Positions 27,960 to 37,436 of a DNA stretch of 64,000 nt are shown piece after piece. This stretch comes from an uncultured Hyphomicrobiales bacterium (GTDB lineage Bacteria; Pseudomonadota; Alphaproteobacteria; Rhizobiales; Beijerinckiaceae), in assembly GCA_903847605.1 (NCBI GenBank), contig CAINED010000049.1, positions 122,281-186,280 on the forward strand, read 5' to 3'. The translations under genes and the position numbers were made by a program. A model generated the notes under the pieces. The model searched no databases, was not told the origin of the DNA, and saw only the letters and a program-made list of their open reading frames with translations. Within the stretch, counting starts at the first letter, position 1. Each line of letters begins with the position of its first letter.

Positions 27960-28637
27960 ATGCTGAAGATCAAGTCGGCGGGTTCGACCGTCTATGGATT
28001 GCGTGCTGCCGTTTCGGCCTGCGCGCGCCCTGATGATGTCGAAGTCTCAACGGATCACGGGCATTTCATTCATGGCTTCGTTGTCGAGGGGGCATGCGAC
28101 GCGGACATCGTGATTATTCCGTTCGACATGCTGGAGGATCTCGACCGCCGTGGCCTGCTTGCGGGCGTGCGCCGGCGCATCGGCCATACGGGCATCGGTT
28201 ATTGCGTGCCGTCTGGCGCGACTGCGCCCTCTATCGCCGATGCACCGGGGCTGAGCGCCGCCGTGCTGGATGCGGCGGCTCTTTACCTCACGACCGCGCC
28301 GACAGGCGAGCATATGCTGGCCTGCCTCAAGGACATTGGACTGCGCAGCGAGATCGAGAGCAAGCTGAAGCTGTTCGACCGCGCGAGCGATATGCTGACG
28401 GCGCTGGCGAAAGAGCACAGCGCAGTTTTGGCGTTCGGGCCGACGACGGAATTGCTGGCCTGGCGGAAGAAGGGCATCGCCTATGGCGGAAGCGTGCCGT
28501 TCGAATTCGACGTGCCGCTCGCCTATGACGCGGCTGTCCTGGCCCGCTCTGCACGGCAAGACGCTGCGGGCGATTTTCTCGACTATCTGGCCGGCCCGGA
28601 AGGGCTGTTGCACTTCCGCGATAGCGGCGTTGAATGA
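27960..28637 (+). CDS. ModA-like substrate-binding domain protein without signal peptide
   Basis: 225 aa from ATG 27960 (GTG 27951 is also possible; GGAG sits at 27944-27947). The fold pattern is that of a type 2 periplasmic binding protein of the molybdate-binding group: DADIVIIPFDMLEDLDRRG, GIGYCVPSGATAPSIADAPG and a late AGDFLDYLAGPEG. It has no signal peptide, so it is likely cytoplasmic. It is adjacent to a Bug receptor and an SDR; the ligand is unknown. Its stop codon directly abuts that of the convergent SDR gene. Confidence 0.65.
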   Translation: MLKIKSAGSTVYGLRAAVSACARPDDVEVSTDHGHFIHGFVVEGACDADIVIIPFDMLEDLDRRGLLAGVRRRIGHTGIGYCVPSGATAPSIADAPGLSAAVLDAAALYLTTAPTGEHMLACLKDIGLRSEIESKLKLFDRASDMLTALAKEHSAVLAFGPTTELLAWRKKGIAYGGSVPFEFDVPLAYDAAVLARSARQDAAGDFLDYLAGPEGLLHFRDSGVE

Positions 28638-29381
28638 TCAGCCAAACATGGCTGCGCCGTTGACGATCATCGTCTCGCCGCTGACATAGCGCGAAGCGTC
28701 GGAAACGAGGAAGCACATCACGTCCGCGATCTCGTCGGCGGTTCCGATATGACCGAGAGGGATCTGTTTCAACGACGCAGCGCGGTTTTCCGGCGAGTAT
28801 TTTGCGATCATCGGCGTCTCGGTGACCCCGGGCATGACGGCGTTCACGCGGATTCCGTCTGGCCCGAGCGAGCGCGCCAGGGATCGCACGAGACCGACGA
28901 TCGCCGCCTTCGACGCCACATAGGCCGGGCCCCCCATGCCGGCCTGCCCGCCTATGCCGCCGGCCAAAACATTCGCCGAGGAGGTCAAAACGATGGCCCC
29001 GCCCCCGCGCGCGCGCATCGCCTTCGCAGCCGCCTTGGCCACCAGAAACGAACCGGTGACATTGACCTGAAGCACGCGATTGAACTCGTCGGCTTCAAGA
29101 TCCATCCAGAAGGAGGGCGAATGGAGGGCCGCGCAATGGATGACGCTATCCAGTGGGCCGAGCTGAAACTCGCTGCGCGCCACAGCCTGCTCGACGGCAG
29201 CCGGGTTCGAGACGTCGCATGGCAAGGCGAGCAGATTCTCGGTATCGGGGCCCAGCGCACTGGCCAGCGAATCCGCGTTCAGATCGATTGCCGCCACGCG
29301 ATCTCCCTGCCGCAGCAGATTTCGGGTGCAGGCGAGGCCGATACCGCTTGCCGCGCCTGTTACGAAGATCGTGCGAGCCAT
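28638..29381 (-). CDS. Short-chain dehydrogenase/reductase
   Basis: 247 aa classical SDR: TGAASGIGLA cofactor loop, Asp at the end of beta-2 (AIDLN) pointing to NAD(H), HCAA in place of NNAG, catalytic Ser in LTSSANV and YVASK for the YxxxK pair, and PGVTETPM afterwards. A strong GGGAGGA site precedes the ATG. The substrate is unknown. It diverges from ureE. Confidence 0.88.
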   Translation of the reverse strand: MARTIFVTGAASGIGLACTRNLLRQGDRVAAIDLNADSLASALGPDTENLLALPCDVSNPAAVEQAVARSEFQLGPLDSVIHCAALHSPSFWMDLEADEFNRVLQVNVTGSFLVAKAAAKAMRARGGGAIVLTSSANVLAGGIGGQAGMGGPAYVASKAAIVGLVRSLARSLGPDGIRVNAVMPGVTETPMIAKYSPENRAASLKQIPLGHIGTADEIADVMCFLVSDASRYVSGETMIVNGAAMFG

Positions 29382-29498
29382 TCATTCCTCCCGAAAATTT
29401 TGTGATCCGATGCCGAGGGGGTCCCGGAGGGCCGGCTGGCCGCGCAGTTGCGGACGGCATGATCCTGCCATATCCAGAATACGACGGGAGACCAGATA

Positions 29499-30263
29499 AT
29501 GATCAGAGCGAACTTCATTTCCACAAAAGGCGCATGGCAGGCGAAAGCCGCCGACAGCGTGGTGCTCGATTACGAGGAACGTCATCGCCGCCGGGTGACG
29601 ATGACCGGCGTGCGCGGCACGGAATTCCTGCTCGACCTGCCAGAGGCGGTTCACATTCGTGGCGGCGATGCGCTGGTGCTGGAAGATGGGCGGCTGATCG
29701 AAGTCGTCGCCGCGCCGGAGAAGCTTGCGGAGATTCGCACGACCGATCCGCGCCTGATGGTGCGGCTCGCCTATCATCTGGGCAATCGGCATGCCCCGGC
29801 GGAAATCCTTCTCAAGGCGATCCGCATCCGCAGGGATCATGTGCTCGAGGAGATGGTGAAGTCGCTCGGCGCGAAGGTGATGCATATCGAGGCGCCGTTC
29901 GAGCCGGATGGGGGGGCGTATGAAGCGCCCGCGGAAGCGCCGGCCGCTGCCGCGCACAAGCACTCCCATCACGATCATGGCCACAAGCACGATCACGGAC
30001 ATGGTCATCATGGCCACGAACATCATGACCACGATCACAAGCACGGTCATGATCATGCGCACGACCACATGCACGACGAGCATTGCACGGACGAGCATTG
30101 CGAGGTGCATGGACATGCGCATGGCGACGCGCACGATCATAAACATGAGGCGCACGATCATGGCCACAAACACGATCATGCCCATGAAGAACATGCTCAT
30201 GACAAGCATGCGCATGACGACCACGGCCACAAGCATGGCCACGCGCACGATCATAAGCACTGA
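29499..30263 (+). CDS. ureE: Urease accessory protein UreE with a very long His-rich tail
   Basis: 254 aa, against ~150-200 for most UreE. Residues ~1-140 are the UreE core (a peptide-binding domain and a metal-binding domain with LAYHLGNRH and [11 protein letters not shown]). From ~153 to the end is a tail of about 100 residues holding 47 histidines in H-D/H-G/H-K/H-A dipeptides and two cysteines ([11 protein letters not shown]). UreE carries nickel to UreG and UreF for urease activation, and the tail should bind or store many metal ions. It is the first gene of the urea locus; ureF follows after 3 nt. Confidence 0.95.
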   Translation: MIRANFISTKGAWQAKAADSVVLDYEERHRRRVTMTGVRGTEFLLDLPEAVHIRGGDALVLEDGRLIEVVAAPEKLAEIRTTDPRLMVRLAYHLGNRHAPAEILLKAIRIRRDHVLEEMVKSLGAKVMHIEAPFEPDGGAYEAPAEAPAAAAHKHSHHDHGHKHDHGHGHHGHEHHDHDHKHGHDHAHDHMHDEHCTDEHCEVHGHAHGDAHDHKHEAHDHGHKHDHAHEEHAHDKHAHDDHGHKHGHAHDHKH

Positions 30264-30266
30264 GAC

Positions 30267-30944
30267 GTGAGCGCCGGCAATCCGCTTGCATTGCTGGCCT
30301 GGCTGTCGCCAGCCTATCCTGTCGGCGCCTATGCCTATTCGCACGGGCTCGAATGGGCGGTCGAAGCGGGCGACGTCAAAGATCGGGAAACGCTGGTCGC
30401 CTGGATCGGCGATATTCTACGGCACGGATCCGGCCGCAACGACGCCATTCTCTTTACGGCGGCCTGGCGCGAGGCGCGCGCGGGCGGCGACAAGCTCACT
30501 GAGCTTGCCGAGCTGGCGATTGCGCTGGCTCCTTCGCGCGAACGCAGGCTGGAAGCGCAGCAGCAGGGTTCGGCCTTTCTCGCGGCAACGCGCGCCGCCT
30601 GGCCGCATCCTGCTCTCGATCATTTCGCAAAAAGCGCGGGCGCGAATACGGCCTATTGTATCGCCTTCGCCGTGGCGGCGGCTGCGCATGAACTGGACCT
30701 GCGGCCTGCGCTCGATGCGTTTCTTTCGGCCTTCGCCTCCAATCTCGTGTCCGGCGCTGTGCGCATGAGTGTCATCGGTCAGACCGAGGGACAGATGGCC
30801 GTCGCCGAACTCAGCGTCATCGCGCGCGAAGTTGCGGATGTCGCCGAATATTCTTCGCTTGACGACCTCGGCGGTTCGGCCTTTCGTGCCGACATCGCCG
30901 CCATGCGGCACGAGACGCAAAATTCGAGGCTTTTCCGCTCATGA
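30267..30944 (+). CDS. ureF: Urease accessory protein UreF
   Basis: 225 aa with a GTG start 3 nt after ureE. Family features: [26 protein letters not shown] near the N-terminus and a largely helical body with [19 protein letters not shown]. UreF forms the activation complex with UreD and UreG on apo-urease and gates GTP hydrolysis by UreG. It overlaps ureG by 4 nt (ATGA). Confidence 0.94.
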   Translation: MSAGNPLALLAWLSPAYPVGAYAYSHGLEWAVEAGDVKDRETLVAWIGDILRHGSGRNDAILFTAAWREARAGGDKLTELAELAIALAPSRERRLEAQQQGSAFLAATRAAWPHPALDHFAKSAGANTAYCIAFAVAAAAHELDLRPALDAFLSAFASNLVSGAVRMSVIGQTEGQMAVAELSVIAREVADVAEYSSLDDLGGSAFRADIAAMRHETQNSRLFRS

Positions 30945-31564
30945 GCGCACAGAATGCAAACGGTCCGCTGCGCGTGGGCATCGGCGGTCCGGTCGGCGCA
31001 GGCAAGACGGCGCTGACGGAACAATTGTGCAAGCGCCTGCGCGACACTTACGATATTTGCGCCATCACCAACGACATCTATACGCAGGAAGATGCGCGCA
31101 TTCTCACGGCGGCCGGCGCGCTGCCGCCCGAGCGCATCATGGGCGTCGAGACCGGCGGCTGTCCGCATACGGCCATTCGCGAGGATTGTTCGATCAATCT
31201 GCACGCGGTGGCGCAGATGCGCGCGCGGTTCCCGAACCTCGATCTCATCCTCATCGAATCCGGCGGCGACAATCTCGCGGCAACCTTCAGCCCGGAACTC
31301 GCGGATCTCACCATCTATGTCATCGACGTCGCGCAGGGCGAGAAGATCCCCCGCAAGGGCGGGCCGGGCATCACGCGCTCCGATCTTCTCGTGATCAACA
31401 AGGTCGATCTTGCGCCACTCGTCGGCGCCGATCTCGGTATCATGGAAAGCGATACGAAGAAGCAGCGCGGCGCGCGTCCCTTCGTGTTCACCAACATGCG
31501 GACGGGGCAAGGACTCGAGACAATTGTGCAGTTTATTGCGCAACGCGGCGGCCTCGCCGCGTGA
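30941..31564 (+). CDS. ureG: Urease accessory GTPase UreG
   Basis: 207 aa SIMIBI-class GTPase. Walker [20 protein letters not shown], the metal-binding [15 protein letters not shown] (Cys-Pro-His), [15 protein letters not shown] and the guanine-specificity [10 protein letters not shown] are all present. It delivers nickel to urease at the cost of GTP. It is the last gene of the ureEFG group; 246 nt separate it from urtA. Confidence 0.97.
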   Translation: MSAQNANGPLRVGIGGPVGAGKTALTEQLCKRLRDTYDICAITNDIYTQEDARILTAAGALPPERIMGVETGGCPHTAIREDCSINLHAVAQMRARFPNLDLILIESGGDNLAATFSPELADLTIYVIDVAQGEKIPRKGGPGITRSDLLVINKVDLAPLVGADLGIMESDTKKQRGARPFVFTNMRTGQGLETIVQFIAQRGGLAA

Positions 31565-31751
31565 TTAAATAGCGTGCGCGCTGCACGTTGTTGATTCTGA
31601 ATATGATGCCGATTGCGCCTTTCGCCTTCGTATTAAGCAGATAATTGCCTATATTTTGCGCATAAGTGACTGCTGAATATATGGGCAGACCGGCCCCGAT
31701 GACTCACCGATAATCGTTTTGATTCAGATGGTTGCGCTGAGCTGAAGCGGT

Positions 31752-31767
31752 TGGCACACGCCTTGCT
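31752..31767 (+). promoter_or_regulatory. Sigma-54 promoter of the urt-ure operon
   Basis: TGGCAC-N5-TTGCT, a full match to the core -24/-12 sigma-54 consensus with GG at 31753-31754 and GC at 31765-31766. It ends 43 nt before the urtA start. This points to nitrogen control through RpoN and an activator such as NtrC. I could not see a convincing NtrC site in the 180 nt upstream, which is AT-richer than its surroundings and holds no gene. Confidence 0.8.
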
Positions 31768-31810
31768 GAACCCTTAACGGCAATAGTGCCGGCTTCAAGA
31801 GGTTTCACCC

Positions 31811-33106
31811 ATGAGTTTTGGCAAGATCAGCAGGCGCGGGGCAATGTCCGCGATGGTCGGCGGCGCCATGATGCTTGGCGCATCGCTCCCCGCCTTCTCG
31901 CAGGAAACGATCAAGGTTGGCATCCTGCATTCGCTCTCGGGCACCATGGCGATCAGCGAGACGACGCTGAAAGACGTGATGCTCATGCTTATCGAAGAGC
32001 AGAACAAGAAGGGCGGATTGCTCGGCAAGAAACTCGAGGCGGTCGTCGTCGATCCCGCTTCCAACTGGCCGCTGTTCGCCGAAAAGGCGCGCGAACTCAT
32101 CACGCAACAGAAGGTCGCCGCCGTGTTCGGCTGCTGGACCTCGGTGAGCCGCAAATCCGTGCTCCCTGTCTTCAAGGAACTCAACAGCATCCTCTTCTAT
32201 CCCGTGCAGTACGAGGGCGAAGAGAGCGAGCGCAACGTGTTCTACACCGGCGCCGCGCCGAACCAGCAGGCGATCCCCGCCGTCGATTATCTGATGTCGA
32301 AGGATGGCGGCGAAGTGAAGCGCTGGGTGCTCGCGGGCACCGACTATGTCTATCCGCGCACGACCAACAAGATTCTCGAAGCCTATCTGCTGGCGAAGGG
32401 TGTCGCGAAGGAAGACATCATCATCAACTATACGCCGTTCGGACATTCCGACTGGCAGACGATCGTGGCCGACATCAAGAAGTTCGGCTCGGCCGGCAAG
32501 AAGACCGCAGTGGTCTCCACCATCAACGGCGACGCCAACGTTCCCTTCTATAAGGAACTCGCCAACCAGGGCATCAAGGCGACGGATATTCCGGTCGTGG
32601 CCTTCTCGGTGGGCGAAGAAGAGCTCGCGGGCATCGACACGTCGAACCTTGTCGGCCATCTCGCGGCCTGGAACTACTTCCAGTCCGTGAAGACGCCGGC
32701 GAATGACGCCTTCATCAAGGCGTGGCAGGCGTTCACCAAGAACCCGAAGCGCGTGACCAACGATCCGATGGAAGCGCATGTCGTCGGCTTCCAGATGTGG
32801 GTGAAGGCGGTCGAAAAAGCCGGCACGATCGATCCCGACAAGGTGATCGATGCGCTGCCCGGAACCGAAGCGCCGAACCTTACGGGCGGCATGTCCAAGA
32901 TGCTCCCGAACCACCACATCACCAAGCCTGTCATGATCGGTGAAATCCGTAAGGACGGCCAGTTCGACGTGGTGTGGCGCACGAAGGATCTCGTTCCCGG
33001 CGACGCCTGGTCGAAATTCCTCGAAGGCTCCAAGGATCTCGTTGCAGATTGGGTCGGCAAGAAGTGCGGCAACTTCAATGTCGTCACCAACAAGTGCGGC
33101 GGCTGA
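31811..33106 (+). CDS. urtA: Urea ABC transporter substrate-binding protein
   Basis: 431 aa. The N-terminus has a twin-arginine and hydrophobic export signal (SRRGAMSAMVGGAMMLGASLPAFS), so Tat export is possible. The body is a Leu/Ile/Val-type binding fold: IKVGILHSLSGTMAISE, VFGCWTSVSRKSVLPV and PVQYEGEESERNVFYTGA are characteristic of UrtA/FmdD. It binds urea in the periplasm and hands it to UrtBC. It is the first gene of the five-gene transporter set, and a hairpin follows it. Confidence 0.95.
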   Translation: MSFGKISRRGAMSAMVGGAMMLGASLPAFSQETIKVGILHSLSGTMAISETTLKDVMLMLIEEQNKKGGLLGKKLEAVVVDPASNWPLFAEKARELITQQKVAAVFGCWTSVSRKSVLPVFKELNSILFYPVQYEGEESERNVFYTGAAPNQQAIPAVDYLMSKDGGEVKRWVLAGTDYVYPRTTNKILEAYLLAKGVAKEDIIINYTPFGHSDWQTIVADIKKFGSAGKKTAVVSTINGDANVPFYKELANQGIKATDIPVVAFSVGEEELAGIDTSNLVGHLAAWNYFQSVKTPANDAFIKAWQAFTKNPKRVTNDPMEAHVVGFQMWVKAVEKAGTIDPDKVIDALPGTEAPNLTGGMSKMLPNHHITKPVMIGEIRKDGQFDVVWRTKDLVPGDAWSKFLEGSKDLVADWVGKKCGNFNVVTNKCGG

Positions 33107-33131
33107 TCGCCCGCAACTGAAATGAAAGCGG

Positions 33132-33158
33132 CGCCGCTTGCCGCATCGGCAGGCGGCG
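33132..33158 (+). terminator. Intercistronic hairpin between urtA and urtB
   Basis: CGCCGCTTGCCG / CGGCAGGCGGCG (33132-33143 and 33147-33158) with a 3-nt loop, one G-U pair and no T-run. It is likely an mRNA-stabilising or partly terminating hairpin that would leave urtA transcript in excess over the membrane genes, as is common for binding proteins. Confidence 0.5.
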
Positions 33159-33207
33159 TCTTCGTGAAAACATAGCAAAGAACATCCTGCGCCCCGAGGA
33201 ATGCCCC

Positions 33208-34827
33208 ATGCTTCGGACCCAAAACAAACTCGTCAGATTTGGCGGTCGGGTTGCACTGTTGCTGGCGGCGCTATGGCTTATGGCTTTCGGCGCGTTGGCC
33301 GATATTTCAAAATCCGTCGCGCGTTTCGCTGAGGACAGCTTTCCGGAGACCCGGCAAGCCGTCGAAGAAATCTCGGCTTCGGGCGTCGATCATGTCGCCG
33401 AACTTCTCGAGGCGCTGGGCGCCGGCCGGCTTTTCGTCGATCCTGAAACAAAGACGGTTTATTACCGCGATGCTTCCGGCAAGGCCCACCTCGCGGCAAC
33501 AGGCGCAGAAGTTTCATCCGCGCCCGCCAAGCTCGATACCGTAAGAGTCAACAATCGCATTCGTAGCGATGTCGCCAATGCGGTCGGCGCTCTTACCTTG
33601 CGCGCAACCGACCCTGCGCGCAGAATTGCCGCTGCCGAAGCCTTGTTCAAAAGCCGTGACGCAAGCGCGCTCGAAGCGCTCGACGCCGCAATCAAGGTGG
33701 AGAAAGATGCTCGCGTCGCCAAGAAATTTGCAGAAGCGCGCGCTGCAATTTTGCTCGCACGCGACGCGACTTCGCGGCAGGAGCGGCTCGAGGCTGTAGA
33801 AACATTGCGCGCGCGGGGCGATCCTTCCGCCGCGGCTGTCCTGCGCGGCCTTCCCGCCAGCGCCGACGCCGAGACCAGATCGCTCGCCGCGAACGCGATC
33901 GCCGCCATCGAGCAGCGTCAGAAGATCATCGGCTATGTGCAGAATGTCTGGTACGGCTTTTCGTTAGGTTCGGTGCTTCTGCTTGCCGCCATCGGACTCG
34001 CCATCACCTTCGGCGTGATGGGCGTCATCAACATGGCGCATGGCGAGATGGTGATGCTTGGCGCCTATACGACATTCGTCGTTCAGGAAGTCTTTCGCGC
34101 CTATGCTCCTGCCTATATGGGATGGTCTCTGCCGATTGCATTGCCAATGGCCTTTCTCTTCACTGGCCTTGTCGGCATCGCCATCGAACGCGGCATCATA
34201 CGCTTTCTCTACGGACGTCCGCTGGAGACGCTGCTGGCGACATGGGGCGTCAGCCTGATCCTGCAGCAGGCGGTGCGTACGATCTTCGGCCCGACGAACC
34301 GCGAAGTGACTGCGCCGTCATACATGTCCGGGGCATTCGATTTCATGGGTCTCTCCATCACTTGGGGCCGCATGTGGATCATCCTGTTCACGCTGGTGCT
34401 GTTCGCCGCCCTGCTTGTTGCGTTGAAGGCGACGCCGCTGGGTCTGCAAATGCGCGCTGTGACGCAGAACCGGCGCATGGCGAGTTCCATGGGCATCCGG
34501 ACACCCTTTGTCGACGCGATGACCTTCGGCTTCGGCTCAGGGCTCGCTGGACTTGCGGGCGTCGCGCTGTCGCAAATTGACAATGTGTCTCCGAACCTCG
34601 GGCAGACCTATATCATCGACAGCTTCATGGTCGTGGTGTTCGGTGGTGTCGGCAATCTCTGGGGCACGCTGGTGTCGGCTTTCGCGCTCGGCGTCGCGAA
34701 CAAGTTCATGGAGCCGATGGCCGGCGCGGTGCTCGCGAAGATATTCATCCTCGTACTGCTGATCCTGTTCATCCAGAAGCGCCCGCGCGGTCTGTTCGCG
34801 CTGAAGGGAAGGGCGGTGGAAGCATGA
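33208..34827 (+). CDS. urtB: Urea ABC transporter permease UrtB
   Basis: 539 aa. It has an N-terminal export signal, then a ~200-residue soluble region with helical repeats (ALFKSRDASALEALDAAIKVEKDARVAKK), then a LivH-type permease domain from ~245 with several membrane helices and the GVINMAHGEMVMLGAYT motif. The long extracytoplasmic N-terminal region is normal for UrtB. A GAGGA site precedes ATG 33208, and the end overlaps urtC by 4 nt. Confidence 0.93.
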   Translation: MLRTQNKLVRFGGRVALLLAALWLMAFGALADISKSVARFAEDSFPETRQAVEEISASGVDHVAELLEALGAGRLFVDPETKTVYYRDASGKAHLAATGAEVSSAPAKLDTVRVNNRIRSDVANAVGALTLRATDPARRIAAAEALFKSRDASALEALDAAIKVEKDARVAKKFAEARAAILLARDATSRQERLEAVETLRARGDPSAAAVLRGLPASADAETRSLAANAIAAIEQRQKIIGYVQNVWYGFSLGSVLLLAAIGLAITFGVMGVINMAHGEMVMLGAYTTFVVQEVFRAYAPAYMGWSLPIALPMAFLFTGLVGIAIERGIIRFLYGRPLETLLATWGVSLILQQAVRTIFGPTNREVTAPSYMSGAFDFMGLSITWGRMWIILFTLVLFAALLVALKATPLGLQMRAVTQNRRMASSMGIRTPFVDAMTFGFGSGLAGLAGVALSQIDNVSPNLGQTYIIDSFMVVVFGGVGNLWGTLVSAFALGVANKFMEPMAGAVLAKIFILVLLILFIQKRPRGLFALKGRAVEA

Positions 34828-35969
34828 TCACGAAGGCTTTCTTCGCGCGCTTCGACAAGCTCGCCATGTGGTTCGTGATCTTCATGATCGCGGTCGCGAT
34901 CCTAGTGCCGTTGTCTAATCTGCTGCTGCCGGCGTCGTCGCCATTTCATGTGCCAACTTATCTCGTCGCCCTGCTCGGCAAATATCTGTGTTACGCGATC
35001 CTGGCGATTTCTCTCGATCTCGTGTGGGGTTATTGCGGCATTCTCTCGCTGGGCCACGGCGCGTTCTTCGCGCTCGGCGGTTATGCGATGGGCATGTATC
35101 TCATGCGCCAGATCGGCACGCGCGGCGTCTATGCGCATCCGGTGCTGCCGGATTTCATGGTGTTCCTGAACTGGAAAGAGTTGCCTTGGTTCTGGTACGG
35201 TTTCGACATGTTCTGGTTCGCCATGCTCATGGTGCTGTTCGTGCCGGGGCTGCTGGCCTTCGTGTTCGGATGGTTCGCCTTCCGCTCGCGCGTGACGGGC
35301 GTCTATCTCTCGATCATCACGCAAGCGATGACCTATGCCCTGCTGCTCGCGTTCTTCCGCAACGATATGGGATTTGGCGGCAATAACGGCCTGACCGATT
35401 TCAAGGATATACTCGGCTTCAACGTGCAGGCGCAGGGCACGCGTGCGGCGCTGTTCTTCCTGACAGCGATGTCCCTTGTTCTTGTGTTCGTCATCTCGCG
35501 CTGGATGGTCTCGACCGCCTACGGCAAGGTGCTGGTCGCCGTGCGCGATGCGGAAAGCCGCACGCGGTTCCTCGGCTATCGCGTCGAGCATTTCAAGTTG
35601 CTGGTCTTCACCGTATCCGCGGCGATGGCGGGCCTCGCGGGTGCGCTCTATGTTCCGCAGGTTGGTATCATCAACCCCTCGGAATTTTCGCCGGCGAACT
35701 CCATCGAAGCGGTGATCTGGGTGGCGGTCGGCGGACGCGGTACGCTGGTCGGCGCCGCCATCGGCGCTGTCGCGGTGAATTTCATGAAGACGACATTTAC
35801 CACAGGGCTTCTTGCGCCCTACTGGCTGTTCGCGCTGGGCGGGCTCTTCGTCTTCGTTACGCTGTTTATGCCCAAGGGCATACTCGGCGTATTTTCCGAT
35901 CTTGCTGATAAATTCAGGAAGCCGAAAGCGGAAGCTGTCACACCCCCAAAGCTTCAAGTGGCGGAGTAA
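34824..35969 (+). CDS. urtC: Urea ABC transporter permease UrtC
   Basis: 381 aa LivM-type permease with about ten hydrophobic segments. It contains LDLVWGYCGILSLGHGAFFALGGY and the cytoplasmic coupling-loop region VRDAESRTRFLGYRVEHFK. It pairs with UrtB to form the membrane channel. It overlaps urtB (ATGA), and urtD follows after 3 nt. Confidence 0.94.
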   Translation: MITKAFFARFDKLAMWFVIFMIAVAILVPLSNLLLPASSPFHVPTYLVALLGKYLCYAILAISLDLVWGYCGILSLGHGAFFALGGYAMGMYLMRQIGTRGVYAHPVLPDFMVFLNWKELPWFWYGFDMFWFAMLMVLFVPGLLAFVFGWFAFRSRVTGVYLSIITQAMTYALLLAFFRNDMGFGGNNGLTDFKDILGFNVQAQGTRAALFFLTAMSLVLVFVISRWMVSTAYGKVLVAVRDAESRTRFLGYRVEHFKLLVFTVSAAMAGLAGALYVPQVGIINPSEFSPANSIEAVIWVAVGGRGTLVGAAIGAVAVNFMKTTFTTGLLAPYWLFALGGLFVFVTLFMPKGILGVFSDLADKFRKPKAEAVTPPKLQVAE

Positions 35970-35972
35970 TCC

Positions 35973-36737
35973 ATGTCCGACAAGGAAGCCCGCGTCACGC
36001 AAGCCGTTCTTTACCTCGATGGGGTCAGCGTCAGTTTCGACGGCTATCGCGCCATCAACAATCTTTCGCTCTATCTTGCGCACGGCGAGATGCGCGCGAT
36101 CATCGGACCAAATGGTGCAGGCAAGACGACGATGATGGATATCGTCACGGGCAAGACGCGGCCCGATGAAGGCGATGTTCTGTTCGATCGCGGCAAGCAT
36201 GACCTGACGAAGCTGGATGAGACGGCCATCGCGGAACTGGGCATCGGCCGCAAGTTCCAAAAGCCGACTGTGTTCGAAATGCACACGGTCGCCGACAATA
36301 TACTGCTCGCCTTGAAAGGACCTCGTTCGCCCTTCGCTTCTCTGTTCGGCTGGCGCAACAATGTCGAGCGCGAAAAGATTGACGCCATTCTCGAGACCTG
36401 CGGACTGACGGCGCATCGCGACCGGCCCGCCGGCGAAATCTCGCACGGGCAAAAGCAATGGCTGGAAATCGGTATGTTGCTCGCGCAGGATCCCGCCATC
36501 CTTCTCGTCGACGAGCCCGTCGCGGGCATGACCGACGCGGAGACGGAACAGACAGCGACCCTCCTGCGCGAGATCAACAAGACGCATTCGGTCATCGTCG
36601 TTGAACATGACATGCATTTCGTGCGCGCGCTCGACTGCAAGGTGACGTGTCTGCACGAAGGTTCGGTTCTGGCTGAAGGTACGCTCGATCAGGTTGCGGG
36701 CAACCAGCGCGTCATCGAAGTCTATCTGGGGCGTTGA
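35973..36737 (+). CDS. urtD: Urea ABC transporter ATPase UrtD
   Basis: 254 aa LivG-type ATPase: Walker A GPNGAGKTT, signature region SHGQKQWLEIGMLL (a variant of LSGGQ usual for UrtD), Walker B ILLVDEPVAGM, and the H-loop His in VVEHDMHFV. It powers urea import together with UrtE. It is separated from urtE by 3 nt. Confidence 0.95.
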   Translation: MSDKEARVTQAVLYLDGVSVSFDGYRAINNLSLYLAHGEMRAIIGPNGAGKTTMMDIVTGKTRPDEGDVLFDRGKHDLTKLDETAIAELGIGRKFQKPTVFEMHTVADNILLALKGPRSPFASLFGWRNNVEREKIDAILETCGLTAHRDRPAGEISHGQKQWLEIGMLLAQDPAILLVDEPVAGMTDAETEQTATLLREINKTHSVIVVEHDMHFVRALDCKVTCLHEGSVLAEGTLDQVAGNQRVIEVYLGR

Positions 36738-36740
36738 ACC

Positions 36741-37436
36741 ATGCTGAAAGTCGAAAACATTGATCTCGCCTATGGCGCCGCGCAGGCGCTGCGGCATGTC
36801 AGCATGGTCGCCGAGCCTGGCCAGGTCTCCTGCGTTCTCGGGCGCAACGGCGTCGGCAAGACGTCGCTGATGCGCGCGATCACGGGCCACCAGCCGATCC
36901 GTGGCGGGCGCATTGAATTTGCTGGCAAGGACATATCGCGCATGGCGGCCTATGAGCGCGCGCGCATGGGCGTATCCTTCGTGCCGCAAGGGCGCGAGAT
37001 TTTCCCTCTGCTGACCGTGAAAGAGAATCTCGAAACGGGATTTGCGCCGCTGCCGCGCAAGGAACGCTACATTCCCGACGAGATCTTCGACCTGTTTCCG
37101 GTGCTCGCCAGCATGATGCACCGGCGCGGCGGCGATCTATCGGGCGGACAGCAGCAACAACTAGCGATTGGCAGGGCGCTTGTCATGCGGCCCAAGCTTC
37201 TCGTGCTGGATGAGCCCACCGAGGGCATTCAACCCTCGATCATCAAGGATATCGGGCGCGCCATTGACTACTTGCGCCGTAAGGGCGAGATGGCCATTCT
37301 GCTGGTCGAACAATATTTCGACTTCGCGCGCGAACTGGCCGACCGTTTCGTCGTGCTCGAGCGCGGCGAAGTGGTGATGGCCGGCGGCAAGGCGGAACTG
37401 GCAGGCGACGATGTCCGCAAGCGGATTGCGATCTGA
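36741..37436 (+). CDS. urtE: Urea ABC transporter ATPase UrtE
   Basis: 231 aa LivF-type ATPase: Walker A GRNGVGKTS, signature LSGGQQQQLAIGRAL, Walker B LLVLDEPTEGIQPSI, H-loop replaced by Gln (LVEQYFDFA) as in relatives. It is the last transporter gene. Its 3' end overlaps the ureD start by 26 nt, which ties transporter and urease expression together. Confidence 0.95.
   Translation: MLKVENIDLAYGAAQALRHVSMVAEPGQVSCVLGRNGVGKTSLMRAITGHQPIRGGRIEFAGKDISRMAAYERARMGVSFVPQGREIFPLLTVKENLETGFAPLPRKERYIPDEIFDLFPVLASMMHRRGGDLSGGQQQQLAIGRALVMRPKLLVLDEPTEGIQPSIIKDIGRAIDYLRRKGEMAILLVEQYFDFARELADRFVVLERGEVVMAGGKAELAGDDVRKRIAI

Noticed and set aside
29950..30262. Tandem CAT/CAC-rich DNA that could look like a microsatellite or CRISPR-like repeat
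   Set aside because: It is the coding sequence of the UreE His-rich tail in frame; repeat units have no constant length or spacers.
31565..31750. NtrC binding sites upstream of the sigma-54 promoter
   Set aside because: I looked for TGCACC-N4-TTGGTGCA-like palindromes and saw only half-site-like pieces such as CTGCACGTT.
34902..37121. Minus-strand frame of 739 codons opposite urtC-urtE
   Set aside because: Antisense shadow of three clear ABC transporter genes; composition is typical of reversed coding DNA.
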